Made by a program: the position numbers and the translations under genes
Origin: an uncultured Oscillospiraceae bacterium
GTDB taxonomy: Bacteria > Bacillota > Clostridia > Oscillospirales > Oscillospiraceae
Direction: 5' to 3'
DNA length: 54,153 bases
Assembly: GCA_910579595.1 (NCBI GenBank)
Contig: CAJTVM010000008.1
Span: forward strand, 1-54,153
Part shown: positions 26,811-34,331 of the stretch, in pieces
Position numbering within the stretch: the first letter of the stretch is position 1
Layout: each line of letters starts with the position of its first letter
Notes under the pieces: model-generated
Told to the model about the DNA's origin: nothing
Seen by the model: the letters and a program-made list of their open reading frames with translations, nothing else
Database searches by the model: none

Positions 26811-26866
26811 CAATCGTTCACAAACCCAACCACACGCACAGTTTGTGAAGAATGCTTCTTGAACGC
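26811..26866 (-). pseudogene. Remnant of the 3' end of a 28113-type secreted protein gene
   Basis: The minus strand reads SSQTVRVVGFVN, exactly the C-terminus of the 154-residue secreted protein gene 1.3 kb upstream, but without the rest of the gene. The downstream sequence up to the next ATG is also nearly identical in both places. This shows a segmental duplication followed by deletion. Confidence 0.75.
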
Positions 26867-26875
26867 CGTGGAAAT

Positions 26876-26904
26876 ATTATACGTCAAAACTTTTTCAGTG
26901 TCAA
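26876..26904 (-). promoter_or_regulatory. Consensus promoter of the 361-residue secreted protein gene
   Basis: TTGACA (26904-26899) and TATAAT (26881-26876) on the minus strand with a 17-base spacer, CTGAAAAAGTTTTGACG. It is nearly the same as the promoter at 27562-27590. Confidence 0.9.
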
Positions 26905-26944
26905 GCAAAACGCCGCTTTTTCGCGGGCGATGGGGGACGCGGAA

Positions 26945-26967
26945 AAGCCCGCCCCGCTGGGGCGGGC
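26945..26967 (-). terminator. Terminator of the 178-residue secreted protein gene
   Basis: GCCCGCCCC and GGGGCGGGC around a 3-base loop, followed on the minus strand by TTTTCC. Confidence 0.85.
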
Positions 26968-26983
26968 AAATTCAAAAAGAATA

Positions 26984-27520
26984 TCAAAGCGCTGTGTCGG
27001 ACACTCGAACGCGCACTGTACCACTTACGCGACCGGTATTTGTGGTAAAGTTAATGGTATGCACACCCACCGCAGCATTGTTGATCGTTGCAATAGTTTT
27101 AGCCTCGCCCGATTCGAGCGTCTGCGCATAGCCATACCTTCCATTGCTGTATCTCACTGTAACTGTCATCTGCGCACCAGACGTATTGTGCACCCACAAA
27201 CGGTAGGACTTGTAGCCTGCCGGCTGACTCCACCTGGAACCACCTTGAGTGACTGGATCATCCACAATAAGATAGCTGTTGAGGGGATCAATGCCGTTCC
27301 CCTCACCCTCATTGATCTCGGGGCCTTCGTCATCATCAGGAACGGGCATATCTTCAGGCCCTTCGCCATCATCATCAACGGGGACAGCCTCAGGGCCTTC
27401 GTTGGCAGTCACTTCAGGAGAGGATTCATCAGTGGGAACTTCCTGGGCAAACACTGAGGACATCAGGGACAGGGCCATCACCATGACCAGCAGCAGGGAC
27501 AAAAAGCGCTTTGTTTTCAT
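26984..27520 (-). CDS. Secreted protein with acidic linker
   Basis: The 178-residue protein has the shared signal peptide MKTKRFLSLLLVMVMALSLM, then a strongly acidic Pro/Glu/Asp linker (about residues 28-75), then a beta-rich domain (about 88-175) beginning SRWSQPAGYKSYRLWVHNTS. The domain resembles the repeat units of its neighbours in strand pattern but not closely in sequence. AAAAGGAG precedes the ATG. It has its own consensus promoter and terminator. Function unknown; the acidic linker would hold the domain away from the membrane or bind cations. Confidence 0.8.
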   Translation of the reverse strand: MKTKRFLSLLLVMVMALSLMSSVFAQEVPTDESSPEVTANEGPEAVPVDDDGEGPEDMPVPDDDEGPEINEGEGNGIDPLNSYLIVDDPVTQGGSRWSQPAGYKSYRLWVHNTSGAQMTVTVRYSNGRYGYAQTLESGEAKTIATINNAAVGVHTINFTTNTGRVSGTVRVRVSDTAL

Positions 27521-27561
27521 GAATTTTCTCTCCTTTTCGGTTCTTAAACATCATTGTTAAT

Positions 27562-27590
27562 ATTATACACCGAAGCTTTTTCAATGTCAA
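27562..27590 (-). promoter_or_regulatory. Consensus promoter of the 178-residue secreted protein gene
   Basis: TTGACA (27590-27585) and TATAAT (27567-27562) with a 17-base spacer on the minus strand. The spacer begins TTGAAAAAGCTT, like the promoter at 26876. The -35 box abuts the upstream gene's terminator. Confidence 0.9.
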
Positions 27591-27595
27591 GAAAA

Positions 27596-27617
27596 GCCCG
27601 CCCCGCTGGGGGCGGGC
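27596..27617 (-). terminator. Terminator of the 147-residue secreted protein gene
   Basis: GCCCGCCCC and GGGGCGGGC arms, followed on the minus strand by TTTTCTTG, which then runs directly into the next promoter. Confidence 0.85.
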
Positions 27618-27628
27618 CTTACATTATG

Positions 27629-28072
27629 TCAGGAGGGATAGTAAGGATACTGGGCCGCAGCCACATCGCCCAAAACCCATGCGCTGTTCACCGAGTAGAA
27701 ACGAATTTCGAACGTGTTCGCCACATCGGGGTTGGGAATCTCATATACAAACTTATCATTATTATGAGAGGTGTTCCAGGTCACAGTCATGGATTTAGAA
27801 GTGCCGTTGGTGAGGTCCTTCAGCACAACTGTGACATTCGTGGTGCCGCGGTTGGCGAACCAAACCTGAAGATACTTCCCGGCGCCGGGGCTAGTGGTAA
27901 AGGGGCCGACACCGTTGCCGCTGCTCGTCGAGACGGGTTCCTGCGGGTAGACCTGCGCCAGCGGCATGATCCCCTCGTCGGGGTCGTCCGGCTCGGCGGC
28001 AAAGACGGGCACGGCCATGGAGAAGGCCATCACCATAGCCAGCAGCAGGGACAAAAAGCGCTTTGTTTTCAT
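27629..28072 (-). CDS. Secreted single-repeat beta-rich protein
   Basis: The 147-residue protein has the signal peptide MKTKRFLSLLLAMVMAFSMA followed by VPVFAAEP and one domain of about 100 residues containing GVGPFTTSPGAGKYLQVWFA and ending WVLGDVAAAQYPYYPS. This domain matches the first repeat of the 361-residue protein, including the GDVAAAQY ending. AAAGGAG precedes the ATG. Only 40 bp separates it from the 154-residue gene upstream, with no terminator between, so these two are probably cotranscribed. Confidence 0.82.
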   Translation of the reverse strand: MKTKRFLSLLLAMVMAFSMAVPVFAAEPDDPDEGIMPLAQVYPQEPVSTSSGNGVGPFTTSPGAGKYLQVWFANRGTTNVTVVLKDLTNGTSKSMTVTWNTSHNNDKFVYEIPNPDVANTFEIRFYSVNSAWVLGDVAAAQYPYYPS

Positions 28073-28112
28073 GGGTTTTGCTCCTTTCTTACGTTGTGTG
28101 GGACATATACGG

Positions 28113-28577
28113 TCAATAGTTCACGAACCCAACCACACGCACAGTTTGTGAAGAATTGTTCCTGACCGCCACCGCGTAGCTTCCGGCCTGGTTGATTCCG
28201 ATTGATCTGCTGATACTGCCCCCTTTCACATTGATAGAGTAGAATTTACCAGTGGATGCGATAACGCCGAAGTCCACGCTTGCGGACGATGGCGAGTAGG
28301 AACAGTTAAAGGTGACCACGTCATTTGCGTCAAAGTCCATGAAAGAGGTGACGTAACTTATGGAATGCGGAGCGTACTGCCTGCTAGCCGAAGCGCTCGT
28401 CAGTGGCAGAATGCCCTCCTCCGGGTATTCCACCGCCGGCAGATCAACCCACTCCCAATTCAAATCCTCAAGCGAGATAACCTCGCCAGGGGCTTCCGCT
28501 GCCCTGGCGGGTGTGATGACACCAATCAGCATCAGGGTACAGGCCATCAGCATACACATCAATCGTCTCGTTTTCAC
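28113..28577 (-). CDS. Secreted beta-rich protein
   Basis: The 154-residue protein starts at a GTG with AAAGGAA upstream. Its signal peptide is MKTRRLMCMLMACTLMLIGV, cleaved after ARA. The mature part has a short acidic segment and a beta-rich domain (about 65-154) with VVTFNCSYSPSSASVDFGVI and the terminal SSQTVRVVGFVNY. The last 15 residues occur again as a pseudogene fragment at 26811. It lies 31 bp after the HTH-membrane protein gene, so the regulator and this protein may be one transcript. Confidence 0.78.
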   Translation of the reverse strand: MKTRRLMCMLMACTLMLIGVITPARAAEAPGEVISLEDLNWEWVDLPAVEYPEEGILPLTSASASRQYAPHSISYVTSFMDFDANDVVTFNCSYSPSSASVDFGVIASTGKFYSINVKGGSISRSIGINQAGSYAVAVRNNSSQTVRVVGFVNY

Positions 28578-28608
28578 AAGTACGTTCCTTTCTCGGGTGT
28601 CGAGTTTC

Positions 28609-29139
28609 TTAAGGTTCCAGGGTTACATTAAAGTATGTAGTAGTAGTTCCATCAGATGACTCAACCACTTCGGTTCCATCGGTTCCGTCAATCACTTGCG
28701 TCAAGTCGATATCTTCTCTTACCAAATCATTCTGATCTATGATTGGAATACCGTTCTTTGACGGGTCGGATTCTTTCGAGAACGCGGAAGCAATTGTGAT
28801 ACCCAACGCAACCGCCGTCAGCAGGACAAACACCGCCGCAACAGCGGCCCCCACAATCTTCAGGGATCCTGCCCTCTTGTGGGGCGGGGCGTCCGCCGGC
28901 GGTTCCGCCGCTTTCACCTCCTCCGCTTTCTCCCGGATGGGCGCTTCCCCATGTACCAGCTCGTCCAGGTGGACGCCGTAAAGCTCCCCCAGGGCGATCA
29001 GGTTTGTTGTGGACGGCGCGATCACCCCCCGTTCCCATTTGGAGACCGCCTGCCGGGTCACCCCGATCTCCCGGGCCAGATCCTCCTGGCTCAGCTCCCG
29101 CTCCCTGCGCAGATCCGCCAGCCGTTCCTTCAGTTCCAT
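28609..29139 (-). CDS. Membrane-anchored XRE-family regulator
   Basis: The 176-residue protein has an N-terminal XRE helix-turn-helix (about residues 5-60, LSQEDLAREIGVTRQAVSKW), an acidic/proline cytoplasmic linker, one membrane helix (about 95-117) and an external tail of about 58 residues rich in Asp and Thr. A DNA-binding domain tied to an external domain could sense envelope or extracellular state. GGAAGG precedes the ATG. It heads the secreted-protein island and is the natural candidate regulator for it. RodZ shares this layout but is longer and lacks these sequences. Confidence 0.85.
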   Translation of the reverse strand: MELKERLADLRRERELSQEDLAREIGVTRQAVSKWERGVIAPSTTNLIALGELYGVHLDELVHGEAPIREKAEEVKAAEPPADAPPHKRAGSLKIVGAAVAAVFVLLTAVALGITIASAFSKESDPSKNGIPIIDQNDLVREDIDLTQVIDGTDGTEVVESSDGTTTTYFNVTLEP

Positions 29140-29233
29140 TGTAGTCCTTCCTTTCCGTGCGGTTCAATGATACTTTGGTTTACAAGGGCGCGATTTTAGG
29201 TTTCCTCTGGTTTCCCCTGGGAAAATCCGGGAT

Positions 29234-31579
29234 TCAGGGAACATTTTTTTCGCCCCGCTTATTTTTATATCGACAATAATTCCGCTTTGCATAAGCAAGC
29301 GCCAGACCTACCGCCGCCAGCGCCCCCAGCGCAGCGCCGGGAACCAGCCCCGGCGGGGTATAGCGCAGTTCCACCTCGTGGGCGCCAGCGGGGATGTCCA
29401 ACAGAAGGAAGGCGTCCAGCCACACCCCGGTTTCCACCGGTTGGCCGTCCACATAGGCCGTCCAGCCGTCCTCGGCGGGGATGGTGACGGCCAGCATCCT
29501 GGCCCGGTCCGTCTGGGCGGTGAGCCGCACCCGGCCGTTGTCCGACACGGACGTGACCACACCCCGGTTGGCCCGCTCCAGGGCGGAGCGGAGGATATCC
29601 TGGTTCAGCTGCCACACCTGCCCGGTCCAGCCCGATGGGCCGCGCACGGTGATGGCGCAGGACTTCCCCAGACCGGGCGTGCCGATGTAGTGGACGGACG
29701 CGGCCTCGGTGGAGCCAAGCTCCGCCACCCGCCTGCCGTTCATCAGCACCTCCCGCAAACCGCTGGCGGACAAGTCCATGTAAAGGGGTTTCCCTGTACC
29801 CGTCAGGATAAACACTGTTTCCCCGTCCCGGACGTCGATTGAGATGTCCGCCGGGACAAAGGCGGCAGTCTCCTCTCCCGTCAGCTCGGACAGCAGGCCA
29901 TTCTGGCGCTGGAAAGGATTTTCCCTTGTCATCGCCCCGCTCCCGGCCTCCACGAAGTAGGCAAGGGGCAGCGTATTCGGGTTTTTCCACAGCTTCAATT
30001 TTCCCACCCGGGCGATAGGCTCGTACCCGGTTGGCATATCATCCTTGCTGACGACGTACTTCACGCCCAAAAGCGCGTCCGTCACCGGGGTGGAGCCGTA
30101 ATAGGCGCACCACATCCAGCTCTGGGCAAAGCCCAGCTCCCGGGTCAGATGGTTCACATCGTAATTGTACAGGCTGCTGTAATGGGTGATTCCCGGGTAG
30201 CCGAAAGACAGCGGGCTGTTGTGGCCCCGGTCCTCCGCGGCCCCCATGCGGAAAAACCCCTCTCCGCTGTCCTTCCGGGCAATCTCCGTCAGCGCCCCGT
30301 TGGCGGCGTAGTACTCCCGGTACGCCCGGTAGGAATCGGAACCGAACTGTTTTTCCAGATCCATTAGAATACTTGTTGTATTCACCAGCAATTCCAACAC
30401 TGTTAGGCATACCAGCGCCGCCGCCACCCCTTGTGCGCCCCGTGCCCCGGCGCGCCCCTTCAGCTTTTTCAGCATCTGGGGCAGCGCCTGTACCGCCAGG
30501 TACACCAGGGCAAAGGACACCACAAAGGAGTAACGGAAGGGGAACCAGTTGGGCCGCTGGAACAGGTGCCACGCCTTATCCAGAGGGGAGAGCAGCATGG
30601 ACAGCCCCAGTACCGCCAGCATTGCGCCGTTGGAGATCTTCTCCCGGAGGGGGAACCGCCGGAAGAAGAAGTACGCCGCGGCCAGCACCAGCGCCGCCGT
30701 CCCGCAGAAAATGTACGGCGCGGCGCCGTAGGAGATGGAGCGGTACTGCCCCATCCGCAGCTGGCCCAGGATATCCAGCGGCGTGCAGGCCAGCAGGCCG
30801 TCGTAGCCCATGCTGCCGCCGCTGAACTTGCCGTTGAACATGGCCAGGAAGGTGGGTAGCCACAGCCACGCCGTCAGAGCCAGGGCGCAGGCCGCGCCGC
30901 CGAAAAACCGGTCCAGGATCTTGAGCAGCGCCCCCTTCCCGGGCCACAGGACGAACAGACGGGCGCACAGGTAAAGGGCGCAGAAAATCCCCACCATGTA
31001 GGAGATGTACCAGGTGGAGATAAAGCAGGCCGTCAGCGCGGCCACAAACGGCCCCGCGCCCCGTCCCGCCAGAATCCGCTCCAGCGCCAGCAGGATCAGG
31101 GGCAGCCAGATCACCCCGTCCAGCCACATGATGCAGATAGCGTATACCGCGTTGTAGGACATCAGCGCGTAGCACACCGCGCCGAACACCACCGCCGTCC
31201 CCGGGACGGGGAAGCGTTTGCGGGCAAACAGGGCGAAGCTCAGCCCCGCCAGCGCGATTTTCAGCGCCGCCAAAAACAGCAGCCCCACCGGCATTGCCTC
31301 GTTGGGCACAAGCAGGGTCAATAACGACAGCGGACTGGACACATAATAGGAGAACACCCCGATATAGCCCGTGCCCAGGGCCTTGGACCAGGAGAAAAAC
31401 AGGTCGCCGTTTTTCAGGGCGCAGAAAAATTCCACGTACTGGGTGGACATATCGGAGATAAGGATGGTCTTATCCCCAAAGGGGGCCATGCCCACAGCGG
31501 CAAAGGCCCACAGCATCACCAGTCCCGGAATGAGAAAAGACGCCGCCGGGACGGCGGCGCGCTTTAAATTATTTTTCAT
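29234..31579 (-). CDS. YfhO-family membrane protein (polymer glycosylation)
   Basis: The 781-residue protein has 11-13 membrane segments in its first ~400 residues and a large external domain, then a final helix near the C-terminus (PGAALGALAAVGLALAYA). YfhO-type features include SKALGTGYIGVFSYYVSSPL and SYNAVYAICIMWLDGVIWLP. In Bacillus, YfhO works with the glycosyltransferase CsbB to add GlcNAc to lipoteichoic acid from an undecaprenyl-phosphate donor. The gene directly follows a CsbB-like gene with which it overlaps by 11 bp. The MKNN start was chosen for its GGAGGAGGGG site; an ATG 18 bp upstream is possible. Confidence 0.9.
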   Translation of the reverse strand: MKNNLKRAAVPAASFLIPGLVMLWAFAAVGMAPFGDKTILISDMSTQYVEFFCALKNGDLFFSWSKALGTGYIGVFSYYVSSPLSLLTLLVPNEAMPVGLLFLAALKIALAGLSFALFARKRFPVPGTAVVFGAVCYALMSYNAVYAICIMWLDGVIWLPLILLALERILAGRGAGPFVAALTACFISTWYISYMVGIFCALYLCARLFVLWPGKGALLKILDRFFGGAACALALTAWLWLPTFLAMFNGKFSGGSMGYDGLLACTPLDILGQLRMGQYRSISYGAAPYIFCGTAALVLAAAYFFFRRFPLREKISNGAMLAVLGLSMLLSPLDKAWHLFQRPNWFPFRYSFVVSFALVYLAVQALPQMLKKLKGRAGARGAQGVAAALVCLTVLELLVNTTSILMDLEKQFGSDSYRAYREYYAANGALTEIARKDSGEGFFRMGAAEDRGHNSPLSFGYPGITHYSSLYNYDVNHLTRELGFAQSWMWCAYYGSTPVTDALLGVKYVVSKDDMPTGYEPIARVGKLKLWKNPNTLPLAYFVEAGSGAMTRENPFQRQNGLLSELTGEETAAFVPADISIDVRDGETVFILTGTGKPLYMDLSASGLREVLMNGRRVAELGSTEAASVHYIGTPGLGKSCAITVRGPSGWTGQVWQLNQDILRSALERANRGVVTSVSDNGRVRLTAQTDRARMLAVTIPAEDGWTAYVDGQPVETGVWLDAFLLLDIPAGAHEVELRYTPPGLVPGAALGALAAVGLALAYAKRNYCRYKNKRGEKNVP

Positions 31580-32516
31580 GGTTGTCCCCTCCTCCACTCT
31601 CCCGTAGGAGGTAAATGGGCCGTCCCTTTACCTCCAGATAGGTTTTAGCCAGATATTGACCCACGATGCCGATACAGAACAGCTGGATACCCGCGAGGAA
31701 TAAAATAATGCACACCAGCGATGGCCACCCGAAGGCGCTGCCGCCCCACAGAAGCTGCCGCACAATGACAAAGACGATGGCGACAAACGCGATGGCGCAG
31801 AACACCAGCCCCAGTACCGACGCGATGGCCAGCGGCGCGGTGGAAAAGGCGATGATGCCGTCCAGCGCGTAGACCAGCAGCTTGAAAAAAGACCACTTGC
31901 TTTCCCCGGCGGAGCGCTCGATGTTCTCCGTCTCCACCCACTTGGTGCGGAAGCCCACCCAGGAGAAGATCCCCTTGGAAAAGCGGTTATATTCGGTAAG
32001 GCGCAAAATGGCGTCCGTCATCTGCCGGGACATGAGGCGGAAGTCCCTGGCCCCGTCCACAATCTCGGTTTTGCTCATTTTGTTGATGACCTTGTAAAAC
32101 TGCCGGGCGAACCAGGATCGGATGGGCGGCTCCCCCTTCCGATCCACCCGCCGGACGGCGGCGCAGTCGTATTCCCCGCTCCGCACCGTCTCCAGCAGCT
32201 CCGGCAGCAGATCCGGCGGGTCCTGCAAGTCCGCGTCCATGACGGCCACGTAGTCCCCCTTGGCGTGCTCCAGCCCGGCGAACATGGCGCCCTCCTTGCC
32301 GAAGTTCCGGGACAGGGCCAGCCAGCGCACCGCGCCGTCCCGCTCCGCCAGCTTTTTTACAACGGACAGGGTGCCGTCCCTGGATCCATCGTCCACAAAA
32401 ATGTATTCCACCCGGATCTCCGGCAGCGTTTCACATACCGCCGAGGTGTGGGTGTAAAAGGTTTCCACCGCGGCTTCTTCATTGAAGCAGGGGACAATAA
32501 TCGACAGTAATTCCAT
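31569..32516 (-). CDS. CsbB/GtrB-like undecaprenyl-phosphate glycosyltransferase (GT2)
   Basis: The 315-residue enzyme has a GT2 catalytic domain with IIVPCFNEEAAVE (about residue 6), the donor-binding DADLQDPPDLLPE (about 96), and RDFRLMSRQ (about 160), then two C-terminal membrane helices (about 235-262 and 272-298). These are the marks of enzymes that load a sugar onto undecaprenyl phosphate at the inner membrane face. The following YfhO-type gene overlaps it, supporting a pathway that decorates a wall or lipid-linked polymer. The sugar is not readable from sequence. Confidence 0.9.
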   Translation of the reverse strand: MELLSIIVPCFNEEAAVETFYTHTSAVCETLPEIRVEYIFVDDGSRDGTLSVVKKLAERDGAVRWLALSRNFGKEGAMFAGLEHAKGDYVAVMDADLQDPPDLLPELLETVRSGEYDCAAVRRVDRKGEPPIRSWFARQFYKVINKMSKTEIVDGARDFRLMSRQMTDAILRLTEYNRFSKGIFSWVGFRTKWVETENIERSAGESKWSFFKLLVYALDGIIAFSTAPLAIASVLGLVFCAIAFVAIVFVIVRQLLWGGSAFGWPSLVCIILFLAGIQLFCIGIVGQYLAKTYLEVKGRPIYLLRESGGGDNHEK

Positions 32517-32616
32517 TTGCTACAGCTCCTTTACCGGCAAAGCCGCACTTCCGTTTGGGGAAACGGCTCAGTTCCGTCATATTCTCTCTTCCAGCCCTTT
32601 TTACAATAACCCGCGT

Positions 32617-32646
32617 ATTTTATCATAGCATCTTCCGCACTGTCAA
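32617..32646 (-). promoter_or_regulatory. Promoter of the glycosyltransferase-YfhO operon
   Basis: On the minus strand TTGACA (32646-32641) and TAAAAT (32622-32617) are 18 bases apart, about 100 bp upstream of the glycosyltransferase start. Confidence 0.65.
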
Positions 32647-32655
32647 ACTAACAAA

Positions 32656-32681
32656 ACAGCCGGAGCTTTCGCTCCGGCTGT
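32656..32681 (-). terminator. Terminator of the rubredoxin gene
   Basis: ACAGCCGGAGC and GCTCCGGCTGT flank a 4-base loop and are followed on the minus strand by TTTGTTAG. Confidence 0.88.
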
Positions 32682-32691
32682 CAGGGGCTGC

Positions 32692-32847
32692 TTATGCGGG
32701 GGAAAAGGCGTCCTTGCCCAGGCCGCACACCGGGCAGACCCAATCGTCGGGGATGTCGGCAAAGGCGGTGCCGGGGGCGATGCCGCCATCGGGGTCGCCT
32801 ACCGCGGGATCATACTCCCAGCTGCAAACACAAACATATTTTTCCAT
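32692..32847 (-). CDS. Rubredoxin with a CxC first knuckle
   Basis: The 51-residue protein is a rubredoxin, an electron carrier that holds one iron with four cysteines. The second knuckle is canonical (CPVCG, C38 and C41), and the spacer EYDPAVGDPDGGIAPGTAF is textbook. The first knuckle reads VCVCSW (C6 and C8), one residue shorter than the normal CxxCG. AAGGAGATG precedes the start. It has its own consensus promoter and terminator. In anaerobes rubredoxin often supports oxygen or peroxide reduction. Confidence 0.93.
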   Translation of the reverse strand: MEKYVCVCSWEYDPAVGDPDGGIAPGTAFADIPDDWVCPVCGLGKDAFSPA

Positions 32848-32879
32848 ACTGCACATCTCCTTGTCATTGGAATATCTGA

Positions 32880-32908
32880 ATTATATTCTTTATGCAATTG
32901 CTTGTCAA
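32880..32908 (-). promoter_or_regulatory. Consensus promoter of the rubredoxin gene
   Basis: TTGACA (32908-32903) and TATAAT (32885-32880) on the minus strand, spacer 17 bases, 33 bp upstream of the start codon. Confidence 0.9.
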
Positions 32909-33043
32909 CCGCTTCGGGAAAAGCCGACCGTTTTTTCCAGCAAATCCAAATCCCGCCGCGCATAGAACCGGGGCAAACTTCACATCCTTCCATCATACGG
33001 GCAGGCACAAATTGCCCGAGTATATATGGAAAGAGGTTACGCC

Positions 33044-34177
33044 ATGAAACGAATGACCGCCCTCGCGCTGGCGCTGCTGTGCCTGCTGCCCATGAGGGCT
33101 TACGCCGCCCCGGCGGAAATAACGGTCCCCTCCGCCATTTTGATGGAAAAGACCACCGGCTCCATCCTGTATGAGCAGGAGACCACCGCCCAATACGAAC
33201 CCGCCTCCGTCACCAAGATCATGACGCTGCTGCTGGTGATGGAGGCCATCGACAGCGGAAGCCTGGGTTGGGACGATATGGTCACCGCCTCCCCCCACGC
33301 CATCTCTATGGGCGGGTCTCAGATCTGGCTGAAGGAAAACGAGCAGATGTCCGTCCGGGACATGGTAAAGGCGGTGACAGTGGTGTCCGCCAACGACTGC
33401 GCCGTGGCCCTGGCCGAGCACGTGGCGGGCAGCGAGCCCGCCTTTGTGGAGCGCATGAACCAGCGGGCCGCCGAGCTTGGCATGGACCGCACCACCTTCA
33501 AAAACTGCACCGGCCTGCCCGCCGAGGGGCACCTGACCTGCGCGCTGGACATTGCGCTGATGAGCCGGGAGCTGATCCTGAACCACCCGTCTATCCGGGA
33601 ATTCACCACCATCTGGATGGATACCCTCCGGGATGGCGAGTTCCAGCTGTCCAACACCAACAAGCTGATCTTTTACTATGAAGGGGCTACGGGGCTGAAA
33701 ACCGGCTTTACGGACACGGCGCTATACTGCCTGTCCGCCACGGCGGAGCGGGACGGCATGGAGCTGATCGCCGTGGTGATGCACGCCCCCACCTCCAACG
33801 ACCGGTTTGACAGCGCCAAAGCCCTGCTGAGCTATGGCTTTGCCAACTACGCCCTCACCCCGGTGTATCCGGATCAGGCCATCCCGCCGGTAGCGGTGCT
33901 CTTAGGCGAGCGGGACACGGTGCAGCCCGTCACGGCGCGGGAGTGCACCGTACTGCTGGAAAAGAGCAAGGCGGGGGCGGTGTCCACCCAGCTGGAGCTG
34001 TGCGAAAGCGTGGAGGCCCCGGTGGAACCGGGCCAGAAGTTGGGTGAGCTGAAGGTGCTGGTGGACGGCGAACAGGTGGACGCCATCGACCTGATTGCCG
34101 CCGACGGCGTGGAGCGGCTGAGCATCGGGGGTATTTTCAAGCGGTTTCTGAACACGCTGTTTTTGCAGGGGGCGTGA
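33044..34177 (+). CDS. D-alanyl-D-alanine carboxypeptidase (PBP5/DacF type)
   Basis: The 377-residue enzyme trims the terminal D-Ala from peptidoglycan pentapeptides outside the membrane. A signal peptide ends near residue 22 (RAYAAPAE). The three penicillin-binding motifs are SVTK (S55, K58), SAN (115-117) and KTG (219-221). A PBP5 C-terminal beta domain follows (about 275-360) and a weakly hydrophobic tail that could anchor it. The start was placed at MKRMT, preceded by AAAGAGG. It is convergent with murC across a shared terminator. Confidence 0.95.
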   Translation: MKRMTALALALLCLLPMRAYAAPAEITVPSAILMEKTTGSILYEQETTAQYEPASVTKIMTLLLVMEAIDSGSLGWDDMVTASPHAISMGGSQIWLKENEQMSVRDMVKAVTVVSANDCAVALAEHVAGSEPAFVERMNQRAAELGMDRTTFKNCTGLPAEGHLTCALDIALMSRELILNHPSIREFTTIWMDTLRDGEFQLSNTNKLIFYYEGATGLKTGFTDTALYCLSATAERDGMELIAVVMHAPTSNDRFDSAKALLSYGFANYALTPVYPDQAIPPVAVLLGERDTVQPVTARECTVLLEKSKAGAVSTQLELCESVEAPVEPGQKLGELKVLVDGEQVDAIDLIAADGVERLSIGGIFKRFLNTLFLQGA

Positions 34178-34299
34178 CCCCGCTCCCCTGCGGGGGCCGC
34201 CCGTGCGGAAAGGAACCAAAGACACGCTTCGAGGGGCCGCCGGGTCACGCTCCGCGCTCCAGGGCGGCGGAACCCTCTGACGGGGGAGACGTACAGGAA

Positions 34300-34328
34300 A
34301 AGGCCCGCCGGTTATCCCGGCGGGCCTT
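34300..34328. terminator. Bidirectional terminator between the carboxypeptidase gene and murC
   Basis: AAGGCCCGCCGG pairs with CCGGCGGGCCTT around a short loop, with A/T-richer flanks on both sides. It lies between convergent stop codons. Confidence 0.85.
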
Positions 34329-34331
34329 CCG

